Assembly (NCBI RefSeq): GCF_018873765.1
Contig: NC_057926.1
Location: forward strand, 55,999,378 to 56,063,377
Direction: 5' to 3'
DNA from: Telopea speciosissima
Lineage: Eukaryota; Streptophyta; Magnoliopsida; Proteales; Proteaceae
DNA length: 64,000 bases
In this document: positions 20,733-33,799 of the stretch, in pieces
Position numbering within the stretch: position 1 is the stretch's first letter
How the letters are laid out: every line of letters starts with the position of its first letter
The notes under the pieces: generated by a model
Seen by the model: only the letters and a program-made list of their open reading frames with translations
The model's database searches: none
What the model was told of the DNA's origin: nothing
Program-made: the position numbers and the translations under genes

Positions 20733-21990
20733 GTTCCCCTAATTTACAGCAAGTCCAGATCAAGGTGAGATACCGTGGATTAAATATTTTTCGCATTCTA
20801 TAATATACCTTTCTAAATGTTTAGATTAGCATAATTTGGTTTCTAGGTGTTATTGATTTATTCAGTTTCATTCTATAACCTCTTTTGCAGAACTTTTTCT
20901 GGACTTCCTCAAAGCTCAAGGCTCTTCAGGTTTATATTTTAAACCAACTTTAGTTTGTAAAGGTGAGATAGATAAAAACTATAAAATGTGACATGGAATT
21001 CATCAAGCTGATACTTTGACAATTCACCAGCCCTTGAAGAGATGACAATGAGGGATATATTGTGGTTTCAAGGAGCCTTGGGCCTCGGCGCAAGCCAAAA
21101 TCATTTATATAGGGCCTCCGTCAGAATTCAAGGTCTGATAAACCTTCGATCTTTTGTGGAACATGGTTGAGTTTCTGTGTTGTTTCTCATTCTATCATAT
21201 GGGCATGATTGATTTCTTTACGAGGTAAGCCACTTGTATAGTACACCGTTCATATCTGTTGCGTTCATAGTTGATTTCATTCGAGCTATGGATTCAAAGT
21301 TCATAATTCATAGTTTGGTTACTGAATTTTAGGTGCTTAAATATTGAATTGATCAGAAATTCACTTCATTTATGACCTTGATTCATCAAGGTTTCGTGGC
21401 AATCATCTGATTTCACAAGGTTGGCTTGCTATAATCATGCACTTCATCAGCGATATGCATATTAACTAGTTTTCAAGACTCTTCTTTAATCCAATTCATT
21501 TTTCTCTGTTAGGATTAGGTTTCTGCTGCAATCATCAAGTAGGATCTGGTTCTGATCTTCTTCATCACCACCTGAATTTGCATTGGCAAAATTGGCAGGC
21601 AGCCGAGGAGGCCCAATCATCACTTTGGCGCCTTTCTCATCATCATCCGTAGCAGACCTCAGATGTTGGTGGAGGCTGAGGAGATCCAATTATGTCTCCA
21701 TCATCATCCTGACCTTCAGCAACTTCAACCATGTAAGTGGGTATTATTCTGGATTTGACATATCCATTACTAGAGTCAGGTTTCAGGCCAACCTCATCTT
21801 CTGTCAGCTCTGGCAGTTTTCTTATCTTCTGCTTCTCAGCGCGCTTTTTTTTTTTTTTTTTTTTTTTGCTATATTTCTCATTTTTTAAATATTTTTATGA
21901 TAAAAAATATTAATGAAAACATAAGATTTCTATTTCCATTTCATTCCTTACCATTTTCAGGTTAGATATTCTATCTTGTAAGACTTAGCA
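20733..21990 (-). pseudogene. WDR70-like linker-exon segment, copy 1 of 3
   Basis: This is one of three copies of a segment of about 1.2 kb. The shared landmarks on the plus strand are CAGCAAGTCCAGATCAAGGT, CTTTTTCTGGACTTC and TTATGACCTTGATTCATCA. On the minus strand, 21689-21486 encodes DDDEKGAKVMIGPPRLPANF, then an acidic stretch and NQILLDDCSRN. Acidic blocks alternating with VMIGPP resemble the linker ahead of the WD repeats in plant WDR70-type proteins. No WD repeats are present, so at most this is an exon fragment. A poly-T run at 21847-21868 and one near 22070 flank its end. Confidence 0.45.
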
Positions 21991-22184
21991 TCATAAAACC
22001 ATATATAGTTTTTTTTATGACCCAAATATTACCTGGGACCCGGGGCAGCCCCTAAGATTTTATTAAATTTTTTTTTTTTTTTTTGGGTAGAAAGGAGGCT
22101 ATTCATTCATGGGCGCGTAAAGGAAACCAAGATACATAAAACAGATAGAGAGCATGCTAAGGAGTTTGAGGATGGCCAAAAAAA

Positions 22185-23450
22185 TTAAATTCTCTGTTCC
22201 CCTAATTTACAGCAAGTCCAGATCAAGGTGAGAGATACCGTGGATTAAATTTTTTTGCATTCTGTTATATATCTTTCAAAATGTTTAGATTTAGCATGAT
22301 TTGATTTCTAGGTGTTATTGATTTCTTCAGTTTCATTCTACAGCCTCTGTTGCAGAACCTTTTCTGGACTTCTTCAAAGCTCAAGGTTCTTCAGGTTTAT
22401 ATCTTAAACCAACTTTAGTTCATAAAGGTGAGATAGATATATGGAAACTATAAAATGTGACAGGGAATTCATCAAGCTAATACTTTGACAATTCACCAGC
22501 CCTTGAAGAGATGACAATAAGAGATCGATATATTGCAGTTTCAAGGAGCCTCGGCAGGCCTCGGCATAAGCCAAAATCATTTATATAGGGCCTCCGTCAG
22601 AATTCAACGCCTGATAAACCTTCATAGATCTTTTGTGGAACATGGTTGAGTTTTTCTGTTTTATTTTTCATTCTATTATATGGGTGGGCATGATCGATTT
22701 CTTTGCGAGGGAAACCACTTGTGTAGTAGACCACGCACTCATATCTTGTCAGAGTTCATAATTCATAGTTTGGCTGGTGAACTTTAGGTGCTTAAATATT
22801 GATCAGAAATTCACTTCATTTATGACCTTGATTCATCAGGGTTGGGTGACAATCATCTGATTTCACAAGGTTGGCTTGCTATAATCATACTCTTCATCAG
22901 CGATATGCATATTAACTAGTTTTCAAGACTTTTCTCTAATCCAATTCATTTTTACCTGTTAGGACAAGGTTTCTGCTGCAATCATCAAGTAGGATCTGGT
23001 TCTTCATCTCCACCTGAATTTGCATCGGCAAAATTGGCAGGCGACCCGAGGAGGCCCAATCATCACTTTGGCAACTTTCTCATCTTCATCCGTAGCAGAC
23101 CTCAGATGTTGGTGGAGGCTGAGGAGGTCCAATCATGTCTTCATCATCATCCCGACCTTCATCATCTTCAACCATGGAAGTGGGTATTATTCTGGATTCA
23201 ACATATCCATTACTGGAGTCAGGTTTCAAGCCATCCTCATCTTCTGTCAGCTCTGGCACGTTTTTGATCTTCTGCTTCTCAGCACATATTGTTTGCTACA
23301 TTTCTCATTCTTAAATATTTTTATGATAAATAATATTAATGTAAACATAAGATGGCTATTTCCATTTCATTCTTTACCATTTGCAGGTCGGATATTCTGT
23401 CTAGCTAGTAAGACTTCGCATCATAAAATCATATATAGTTTTTGTTAATA
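22185..23450 (-). pseudogene. WDR70-like linker-exon segment, copy 2 of 3
   Basis: A close tandem copy of 20733-21990 in the same orientation, with the same landmarks in the same order. The GPP-repeat frame (23270-22990 on the minus strand) is only partly open here. It has no start, WD repeats or gene context. Copies 1 and 2 are visibly more alike than either is to copy 3. Confidence 0.45.
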
Positions 23451-24290
23451 TGCAAATTCTTTCTGGATCATAGTCAAATGATGCATTTGAAACCACTACC
23501 AAATATTAATAAGAGATGATTCTATTAGTTGACAACCATCCTTCATGTTGACAAATCATAGTGCATCACATATAGTATTCATTTCTCACCCCCTTTATTT
23601 CCTCCTCTTAAAAAAAAAAATGAGAATTATGTCACTACAAATCCAAAATGCATTAGAGAAAGAGTTTGATCTTATTTTCCAATGTAGTACTGAATAGTTT
23701 GAACTAATGTAACTTAGAAGCAATACTAGAAAGATAACTGGTTTGGTGTTGGTGATAGGATAAAATCCATCTGCATCCCTCAGAGTTAACCTACATTATG
23801 GGTTACTTATTCAATTATCAATGATCCTGCAATAATCCTGTAATTATGAGGATCCTTGGCCTTAATTCTTAGCTACAAAAAAGAAAAAAAAAACCACAAA
23901 TATGTTTAGACAAACTCAAGCAGAACAATTTCAATTTCAACAAGTTTTTCACTTCTTTTTAAAGGCAAAAGTTGGTTTAGAAAGCCATAAACTTATCATG
24001 GTGGTTCAACAATTTTTATTCACGTGGTAGATTATTGCTACAATTCTAACTATTGAGTACATAAATTTAGGATTAGATAGCCATATATCAAACTTTCAAA
24101 TAACCTCCTGTGTTTTAGCATGCATCCTTGTAGTTTTTTCAGTCGATTGTATACTTCAATACACGAACTCTGTTTGGGCTAAAACTTGGCACAAAGGCTG
24201 TGAATTTTGACCCCTAATGCCTCCACAAAATTTGGCCCAACTGATTTACCATATGGTATAAACTTGACCCGTCTTGACAAACTTATGACA
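23451..24290. other. Intergenic, with a dispersed 120-bp repeat
   Basis: 23470-23600 repeats the block at 4935-5065. The rest is AT-rich and noncoding as far as I can see. Confidence 0.5.
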
Positions 24291-25440
24291 AACTTGGCCT
24301 TATGCTTGTGATGGTTATTTAGGGATTTGAGGTTCAAGATAGATATATCAGAGAACTCTGAATGTTCTATATATATACCTAAGGTTGGATGGAAACGAAC
24401 TCAACCTCCTCCTTCCTGGTTCTTGTTTCCGGTCATTCTGATTTGTAGTAGTCTATTTGTTAGATTCCTAATCGGGACAGTTATTGCATTACATGGACCT
24501 TGTGAAAACAATGGAGATGGTAGATGAGCACACCATCTACGTTTCAGTAATCTTGTGTTCAACACTAGCAGCAGATCAAGTAGTTTGAGGATGTCCAAAA
24601 AATTCTCTGTTCCTGAGCTCGAGAGATATTTTTGCTTCTCTCTCTGTTGCAGAGCATCAATCTTTTTTGTGTTTGGTAAACACAGATCATCAATGTCAAA
24701 TGGCCATACATATGGCCTTCTCCATGCTTTGGTGTGTTGGCTGGATCTGGTGGATGAGGTTCTCAAAAGGGTGATTAATTTGCCAGAAAAAAAAGCTCAT
24801 TTTCCACATGAATTATATTCGGGGTGCGGGGGAGGCTCATCAAAATGCATTTGCCCGTCAACTTCTCCTAATAAAGGTATTTTATGGATTGTTGACACAG
24901 ATGGCAATCAACTACTTGTGGCCTTTTAGGAGGAACATGTTGGGCAGAAATGAATAGACTTTTATTAACTTTCCAGATATTTGTTTGTTAGCTATTAGCA
25001 TTATTTGAAAGGCTGAACAAATTGAACATTTTCCTCTTCCCTTCTTTGTGGTGTCTCTGCGGAGAACCAGTCAAATAATTGCTCAATATTATAAACTCAT
25101 ATGGCTGAGGTTTGAGCAAAGTGCAATTAACTTAGCTTGTGTATCAGATTCAACTAATAGTTGTTGTAGTGTGTTCATGATGGGTCACTCTTATGAGTTG
25201 CTACTTCATTTTTTTCTGCTAACAATGCTTCTAAGGAAGGTTGCCAACATTGTGTCCTTGGAGTAGTAGTTGTTCATGCCTAATAGTTCTAAACACCAGA
25301 TTTATTTGGTGGAGTATCAACTTATTTTACTATTTCATCCTTGTATTAGAGGTCAAAGTGATGCAGAATGACTCAGTTTCAGATTTCCTTTCCCTTTACT
25401 GGGAACTCCAGTCTGATCAAAACCCAATTAGATAGGAAGA
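24291..25440 (+). repeat. Modules A+B, third copy, with an exon-like stretch
   Basis: 24295-24415 is module A and 24430-24680 is module B. Next comes a stretch shared with 28990-29130 (CAGAGCATCAATCTTTTT, then AATGGCCATACATATGGCC). The open frame at 24555-24929 passes through these modules and carries no family signature. I do not call it a gene. Confidence 0.5.
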
Positions 25441-27370
25441 TGATAAGTTGGATTTGAATCATTCAATCCTAAGATTGATATATGTATTTTCTTAAGAACT
25501 TATTAGTATCCCTGAGCAGTATTTAAAAGTATGGAAAACTAGTACATTGTATTTTTAAGTAATTAAACCAAATCATGCAGGAAGCCCTTTGTATGCTTAC
25601 TGATGTCCTTTCTCATGTAAAAATTTGTTCCTTCATTTTAGCTATTTATTTGTTTTGGATTACTTTTCTGATCTGATGGTTGTGGTTAATTAAAGATCTG
25701 TGGTTGAAGGTACCAGAGAACTGGAATGCTCGATACCCAATTCTTGAGCTAATGTTGGACACAAACGAATGTTGCCTTCGTCGTCACCACCGAGGTTCAA
25801 GGCTTCAAGCACGTCTCTAATGGAAATTACCCATTTTTTTAAATTTTAATTTTAAATTCTGATTCTTTTTTCTTTTATTGAAAAATCAGATCAGAAACTG
25901 ACTTCCACGATAATAAAAGGCATTGGAATATTGGAGGAAAAGAGGAAGCGGATGACGACGACGATTGCTGATTACGATGATGATGATGAGCATCTCCGCA
26001 TAAATTTTGCTTCCAGTTATGTCCCTACTTCACTTTCCAGGTCCGCCTATTTCTTGTGTGCTTTTTTTCTTTATTTCTTCGTTTTATCCATTTATAATCA
26101 TGCTTGTGGTTAATTAGTTAGGTGTTTGAAGTTCAAACTACCATAGAAACTCGAATGTTCTTCTGTACCTAATGTTGGATGGAAACGAACCGTACCCTTC
26201 TTCTTCATCACCTAGTAGGGGAGTTCAGGTTGATCAGGTCAGCCTACTGTAAAATATCAGTTTTCTCCTTTAATTTGAATTCTCAAGTTGCCAGGCTCTT
26301 GTTTCCTGACATTCTGATTTGCAGTCTATATATATATTAGATTCCTAGTCGGGACTGTTATTGCATTACGTGGACATCGTGAAAGCATTAATCTTGCGTT
26401 CAACACTAGCAGATCGAGGAGTTTGAGGATGTCCCAAAAAAAAATTCTACATTCCTGAGCTCGAGAGAGATTTTTGTTTGCCTCTGTTGCAGAGCATCAA
26501 TGTCAACTTTGGGTCCTAGTGGTAACGACGATGACGGCTGACGCTGATGAGCATCTCGACAGCAATTTCCCTTCCATATGTGTTCGTATATCTCGTCCCA
26601 GTTCCATTGGATTACTTGATTTGTTGTTTGGTTCTTTCTTTATCTTTTCATTTTATTTACTTATTTGTTTTGGATTTCTTTTCTGATCAATTGGTTGTAT
26701 TAATTAGGGCTTTGAGGTTCAAGATACGAGAGAACACAAATGCTCGACCTGATGTTGGACCAAAAAAAAAAAAAAACACGGCCTCCATCTTCACCTCATA
26801 GGTCCAGGCACGTCTCTAATGGAAAAACACATTTTTTGTTTTTTAGTTTCTCATTCTTTCTTCTTTTATTGATAAATCAGATCAGAGCCTGCTCTGCGTG
26901 TTAAGGTTTTGGCCATTTTGATTATGAGAATCTATGATTCAAAAGCTTTCCTCCATCCACTCTGATGGTTTTTACTTTTCTGCACATCATAGGCCAAACC
27001 TCAAATACTAATGATTTTCAGAACTCAGTGTGAACTTGAGGATAATATTGATAACAATCCCTTTTGACCATTGTCTAAATTTCTCTGTTTTCTCTGTGCC
27101 ATAGTGAACTCATCAGGCATGGAAGAGAATGCAATCTAATGATTCAGGCTAGAGGTTATAAGGGTAAATCATGATCGATCGGTCTTCTTGCTGCTTATTT
27201 GTTGCATTTGTTCATTTTAGAACCTTGTTTGCAAGTGATCCATTTGTGCTCCTTCCATTTTTTGCTACCGGCCAAATGCCAGAGAAACTTCTTATTTATT
27301 GCATTCAACTTTCCAGAGAAATTTAGATTTATAGACTTTTCAGATCTCGGTGCTATGTCTTCTAAGAAGC
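25441..27370. repeat. Modules A repeated three times (25635, 26060, 26620) and B at 26310
   Basis: Three module A copies follow in quick succession. Each of the later two is preceded by a short Asp-rich coding-like stretch (25950-26040, ADYDDDDEHLRINFASSY; 26525-26600, ADADEHLDSNFPS), so a unit of about 500-570 bp was tandemly duplicated. The Asp-rich peptide is not recognised. 26815-27370 shows nothing else. Confidence 0.5.
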
Positions 27371-27374
27371 TTCT

Positions 27375-28560
27375 GTAAGATACAGAAAGTCCAGATCAAT
27401 GTAAGATACTGCCGATAAACTCTTTTTCCGTTGTATTGTCCTTCTAAATGTTTAGATCAGCATAATCTGGTTTTTAGGTCTCATTGATTTCTACTGTTCT
27501 GTTCTACAGCCTCTGTTGCAGAACCTTTTCTGGACTTCCTCAAAGCTCAAGGCCCTCTAGGTTTATATCTTAACCAACTTCAATTCATGAAGGTGAGATT
27601 GATAGAAACTATGAAATGTGAATTGGAATTCATCAAGCTGATACTTGACAATTCAGCAGCCCTATGAATTCAATGATAAGGCCCCAGAAGCACCAAGTAA
27701 AGGATTTTGCAGTTTCCAGGAGCCTCGGCCCAAGCCAAAATCATTTACATATGGCCTCCATCAGAATTCAAGGTCTGATAAACCTTCAGATCATTCTTGA
27801 ACATGGTTTAGTTATGTGTTGTTTTTCATTGTACCATAGTAAACTGCTTATATTGTTGCATTCATAGTCTGATAAACCTTCTGTTTCTCTGATGGGAAAC
27901 CACTTGTGGGCTGCTTATATTTGTTGCATTCATAGTTGAATATTCCATTCGAGCTATGGATTCAGAGTTCATAATTCATAGTTTGGATACTGAATTTTAA
28001 GTGCTTAAATATCGAATTCATCAGCACTTCATTTCATTTATGACCTTGATTCATCAAGGTTGGGTGGCAATCATCTGATACATTTTAACAAGTTTTCAAG
28101 ACTCTTCTTTAATCCAATTCATTTTCTCTGTTAGGATAAAGTTTCTACTGCAGTCATCGAGTGGGATCTGGTTCTGTTCTTCTGTTTCGGCATCTTCATC
28201 ATCACCTGAATCTGCATCGACAAAATTGGCAAGCGGTCGAGGAGGCCCAATCATCACTTCAGTTCCTTCCTCATCTTCATCCACAGTTGAACTCGATGTT
28301 GGTGGAGACTGAGGAGGTCCAATCATCACTCTAACACCTTTCTCATCTTCATCCGTTGAATTGGACACCAGTAGCAGCCAAGGAGGTCCAATCATGGCTA
28401 CATCATCTTCAACCATGAAATTGAGTATTATTCTGGATTCGACATTCCCATTACTGGAGACAGGTTTCTGACCACCAAGGGCAGCCTCATCTTCTGTCAA
28501 CTCTGTCACGTCAGTCATGCTTCCCATCAATGGTTCTGATCTTCTGCTTCTCATCACGTT
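27375..28560 (-). pseudogene. WDR70-like linker-exon segment, copy 3 of 3, longest open frame
   Basis: Third and most diverged copy of the 1.2-kb segment. Its minus strand has the best frame, 153 codons (28557-28096), with three units of an acidic block followed by MIGPP: DDVAMIGPPWLLL, DEDEKGVRVMIGPPQSPPTS and DEDEEGTEVMIGPPRP, then an acidic stretch and EEQNQIPL. In WDR70-type proteins a similar GPP linker leads into an N-x-IPL sequence before the first WD repeat, but here the frame ends shortly after. It is best read as an exon fragment. It could also be a small Asp/Pro-rich protein of unknown role. Confidence 0.45.
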
Positions 28561-28839
28561 TAACCCCTTAAGTTTTTTCCTTCAATTCAGTTTGTTTTAG
28601 AGTTCAGGGAACCCTGTTTCTTTGGGGTTCCTTGGATGGGGGACACTTGAATTTCGCCCCTCGCAGTGTAGAGATTGTCGAGTTTTGACCCTCAGATTAT
28701 GGATTCCAAGTAGTGTACACTGAAATTATCCACATTCCTTTCTTCCATTTTGCTCAAACAATTAAAAGATCTTCTGAGTCTTTATGAATGTGGTGTTGTG
28801 ATATTTTTTCCCACTTCGTCTTTGTTTAATTCTTGAAGA

Positions 28840-29570
28840 GATGGTTGATGAGCCCGCCATCTATGTTCCAGCAATCTTGCGTTCAACTCTAGCAGGGGAA
28901 TTTGAGGATGTCAAAATTTTATGTACATGGGTGCTGCTTGTGGAGCATTTATTTTTCAGTTCTTTACCCTGATTTTGGGAGAGATCTTCGCGTGCCTCTG
29001 TTGCAGAGCATCAATCTTTTTCCTATTTATAAATGCAAAGAATCATTGTCAATGGCCATACAAATGGCCTTCTCTATGCTGGTGTTGGCTGGGTCTGGTG
29101 GTGGATCAAGGACGATTTTCCAGAAGAGCTCTTTTTCTACAGTTATATTTAGGCTGATCAACCCTCATGTACCCTCAACTTCTCCAAAGGTACATTCTTT
29201 TTTCTTGTTGACACAAATTCAACTTTTACACTCTTAATCAGTATCTAAACATGCATTACTTAATACTTATGGCTTCTAGGAGGATATGCTCGGACGAAAA
29301 GAAAAGGAATTGTTAGCAACATTTCAGAAGATGCTTAATATAACTAAGGTATTACAAGTAGATGACCATAAGATTTTGCTATTTATATGAGTCTTATGTG
29401 ATTCATGTCTGAATCATATAACAGAGAGCTTTAGGAGGTCAGAAGGCTTGTCCCTGCATACACAATGCCAATGGCAGAAGATGCCTGTCCTGCACTTGAT
29501 GATTAGAGAGGACTTCAATCGAAGCTTGGAAGAGTGAGTAATCACAGAGATAGAGAAGGTTCTGAAGGAG
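28840..29570 (+). pseudogene. Unrecognised exon-like fragment, duplicated at 7370-7830
   Basis: Two splice-bounded blocks read RLINPHVPSTSPK|GT (to 29188) and AG|EDMLGRKEKELLATFQKML, then NITK|GT (29280-29349). A third conserved block follows at 29430-29540. The same blocks, with more damage, lie at 7370-7830. Conservation of exon edges suggests a real ancestral gene that I cannot name. Neither copy has a start codon in context or a full-length frame. Confidence 0.4.
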
Positions 29571-29817
29571 ATATGTGCACTTCCAAGCTGGATATCAGCT
29601 AAAGTTGCTCATGTAACATCAATTATGGATGAAATAGTAAATGGTGGGATAGGTGTGCGGTCACGAAGGATGTAAAAGAAATCCAAGAGCTGTATCTACT
29701 GGTGTGGAAATTTAATTGTTCATATATGTGAGGAGGAAAATTTCCTAACGTTTTCATGTCTCCAGAGATTAAGACGTGATGCAAGTGTATTATTGGAGAA
29801 CTTGGTGGCAGAGGATT

Positions 29818-30873
29818 TGGCTCCTGTCCTGCAGTGGCGGGAGCTGGAGCGTCCAGCACCACCTAGGATATAGACACATGGCATGTTATTAATCCAACGG
29901 TTGATAGAAAATAGGCAATTTATAATCCCGTTCTGCAATAACCCGACCCGAAAATCCTGAAATCTAGATTAAAACCTCCGTCTTTCTCTCGGCCCTTCCC
30001 CCTTTATTTCTGTTAATCTCTATCAACCCTAGGCGAAGGACTCCGTCTTACCTGGCTCAACGGTGACCGGCGATAGCGAGGCTAACCAGGTTAGCTCTTC
30101 TCCTTTTCTGTCTCTCATTTTCATTCTGAGATTTAACAAATGCATTTCGTTTTTGGTAAAGGGAAGTGGGACAAGATTTTGACTAATTGGAAGTCATACA
30201 AGGAGTTTGATGAGACCCACCCTTGAATTTGGTACAGGGGAAGTGGAAGAAGATTTGACTAATTGGAAGTCATACAAGGAGCTTCACCATCTGGATGAGA
30301 CCCGCCCTTGAATTTGCATAGTTCCCAATCTATGGTTGCAATCCGTGCATCATATCATGATGCTTTGAGGAGCATTTCCATTGTTGTTCCTATTATCCTG
30401 TTCAAAGACCCTTCTTTCTATAACCTTTATTTCAGTGGATTTATTTTCCAACTACTAATTCATCTCAATTGCACCAGTCATGCAATGCCCCAAATTACTA
30501 GTACTCTGCTTCCTCCCTAGTTGACCTACTAGAGAAAATTTTTGCTTCAATAAAGTCAGGTTTCACAGTATCTGATAGAAATTCTCTTATTCTTCTTTGA
30601 TCCTTTGTTCATCTCTCTGTAAATTTGACTCTGGACAGTGAGAATCACCTATACGTATGTTGATTCTGTAACATTGGGCATTTATTTTGATGATTGGTGT
30701 CAAAAACTTCTAAAGCTTCCGATCAATTGTTTCAATTAGTCATTATTCTGATATTGCTTTGCAGCTTCTAGAGGATCTTCATTCTATCCTTTCCCAAACT
30801 TTTTAACCAAAATTTTCTTCCACCTCCCCTGTACCAAAAACGAAAATGCATTTGTTAGGGTTTCAAAACGAAC

Positions 30874-30912
<39 letters not shown>

Positions 30913-31245
30913 AAGAGCTTATCTGGTTAGCCTCGCCGTCATCGGTCGTCGTTTGCCTTTCGTCGTTGAACCAGGTAAGATGGACTCCTTCGCCTAGGGT
31001 TGATGGAAATTATCAGAAAGAGATGGGGAAGGGCCTAGAGAAAGACGAGCGGAGGTTTTAATCTACGATGGGTTTCAGGATTTTTGGGTTGGGTTATTGC
31101 AGGACGAGATTTTGAGAGATGGAAAGTGGATTATAAATTGTCCATTTTCTCTCGATCGTTGGATTAATAACATGCCATGTGTCTATATCCTAAAGTGGTG
31201 CTGGATGCTCCAGCTCCCGCTCCCGCCATTGCAGGACAGGAGCCA
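29818..31245. mobile_element. Mutator-like or foldback element with TIRs of about 290-330 bp
   Basis: The left end TGGCTCCTGTCCTGCAGTGG is mirrored at 31226-31245, and the match continues inward for about 290 bp on the left (to about 30105) and about 330 bp on the right (from about 30912) through GACACATGGCATGTTATTAA. The interior holds an 80-bp tandem direct repeat (30155-30310, TTGACTAATTGGAAGTCATA) and a GA microsatellite. There is no transposase and I find no clear target duplication. Long TIRs favour Mutator-like. Confidence 0.7.
30876..30907. repeat. (GA)n microsatellite
   Basis: About 16 GA units lie at the inner edge of the right TIR of the element at 29818-31245. Confidence 0.9.
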
Positions 31246-31644
31246 AGTCTAGGGGCAGAAAGCTCATCGGTCTAGACACAGGGCCACGCAAAATAACCCC
31301 ATGCCCTTGGGGATTTTCGCTTTTCCATGGGATTGTGGCGGTCCATTCGTGCGGCCTGTGTCTAGGCACAGGAACTGCGTGTCACACGCGATCAGGTAGC
31401 ATTTTTTTTCCCAAAAAAAAAAAAAATTACATCCCAAAGAGCACCTGGGATCTTACCCAGGGTTTTGCTAACCATTCACTATACATTTTAATACAGAGAG
31501 TCTTTGGGCATCATGAATCCTCTTAAATAGAGGAAACAGAATAAGAATTAATTTTCTGACAATTGATTAGTAGACGGGATAGGCATGAAGTTTCCATGAC
31601 ATGATTAGCATTTTTGCAATTTGAAATGTCCAAGTTTATTTTTA
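31246..31644. other. Intergenic with a small inverted repeat
   Basis: TCTAGACACAGGGCCACGC near 31271 and its inverse GCGGCCTGTGTCTAGG near 31351 form a hairpin of about 100 bp, possibly a MITE scrap. A short A run follows at about 31420. Confidence 0.45.
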
Positions 31645-32431
31645 GGAAAATTTTCATCGACACCCCGTCTGTTGGGCCGTGAAATTAATGCCACCCCACT
31701 ACAGGCCAATATATCAATTTAAGCCCAAAAACTAACGGAAATATCTGAGTAATAGTTAAGAGTGATGTCACCATGTTAGTAATTTTGTAAAGTTAATTTT
31801 GCCCTTCCCATTACAAGAACTAAAACCTTACCTATCTTTGTCTTCCCCAGTCTAACTTCTCATCTCTGTAACTCTGCCATCTCCGCCTTTGAACTCTTGC
31901 ACCCGGTAGGCTTGTAAACAGTTCAGATTTGGCTTGGATACGGATTGGATGTAATCGGATTCGGATATTTTCTGATCGAATACGGATACCTCTAAACGGA
32001 TTCGGATGGATTCGGATGCGGATCGAATTCGGATTTTCGGCCATCCATTTACACCTCTGCCTTGTGTAACTCAAACCTTCCTCCCCCTAGTGGATACAAT
32101 TCACTCTCAATCCATAGTTTTGATCATGATTCCCTTTTTCTCATATTCTAGAACCTGTTGAATCTTCAAAAACCCCAAAGATCGTTATTTACTTAATTTT
32201 TTATAATTAAGTATTCGGATTCGGATTTTTATCGGAGTATTCGGATTTTTTTTCCGGATATCTCTAAATGAATAGGGATACCCTTAAACGGATATGGATG
32301 CGGATCGAATTCGAATTTTCAGTTATCCACATTTACAGTCCTGGTTTTTGGGCCCAAAGTGATATATTGGGCCTTAGTGGGGTGGCAGTAATTCCACGAC
32401 CCAACAGAGAGGGTGTCGATGAAAATATCCC
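31645..32431. mobile_element. Mutator-like MITE, 787 bp, with near-perfect 9-bp target duplication
   Basis: The terminal inverted repeats are about 95 bp. The left runs on through TTTTCATCGACACCC and TTAATGCCACCCCACTA, and the right is its inverse ending GGGTGTCGATGAAAATATCCC. The 9-bp flanks TTATTTTTA (31636-31644) and TTATGTTTA (32432-32440) differ at one base. The interior holds two blocks of GGATTCGGAT-type repeats (31925-32060 and 32205-32325) in the same orientation, which look like a second small element inside the first. Confidence 0.82.
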
Positions 32432-32668
32432 TTATGTTTAAAAGTCAAGCACTGGGCAATCTCTTCTTCCATACTTTGATGTGGAAACTACAAGGGAAGG
32501 TTCGAGGTGAGAGTGAGACTACTCTGGAGTCTAATCCAAGTGAGCTGCACCTCAAAAGGTCAAAGTGCATGAACCGTAAGTATTAAATAATATTGGTCCC
32601 TTCCTGTCACTGTAATCTCCATTTTCCCAGAAACTTTGCTTCCTTCATCTGGAGAACCCATCTCCCTC

Positions 32669-32676
32669 TATAAATA
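32669..32676 (+). promoter_or_regulatory. Upstream (duplicated) TATA box of GST
   Basis: TATAAATA, 46 bp before the decoy ATG at 32715. A transcript from here would carry a truncated GST open frame ahead of the real start codon. Confidence 0.6.
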
Positions 32677-32886
32677 ATTGAGGAAGAGAAATATGAATAT
32701 CAGAGATTCATGAGATGGGGCATGTGAAGTTGCTTGCGACTTCTAGTAGCCCTCCATGTCGTAGGATTGAATGGGCTTTAAAGCTCAAAGGTGTAGAATA
32801 TGAGTACATAGAAGAAGACCTTGCAAACAAAAGCCCCCTTCTTCCCAGAAACTTTGCTTCCTTCATCTGGAGAACCCATCTCCCTC

Positions 32887-32894
32887 TATAAATA
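32887..32894 (+). promoter_or_regulatory. Proximal TATA box of GST
   Basis: TATAAATA, 46 bp before the functional ATG at 32933, implying a very short leader of about 15 nt. Confidence 0.65.
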
Positions 32895-32914
32895 ATTGAG
32901 GAAGAGAAATATGA

Positions 32915-33723
<809 letters not shown>

Positions 33724-33799
33724 TGTTTTTCATTTATTTACTTATTTATGCATTCATGTTCCTACAAGAGAATATTATGCATTGCAGAAAATAAAGAGT

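Noticed and set aside
24555-24929. 124-codon plus-strand frame as a gene
   Set aside because: It is made of repeated modules A/B and shows no family signature or splice context.
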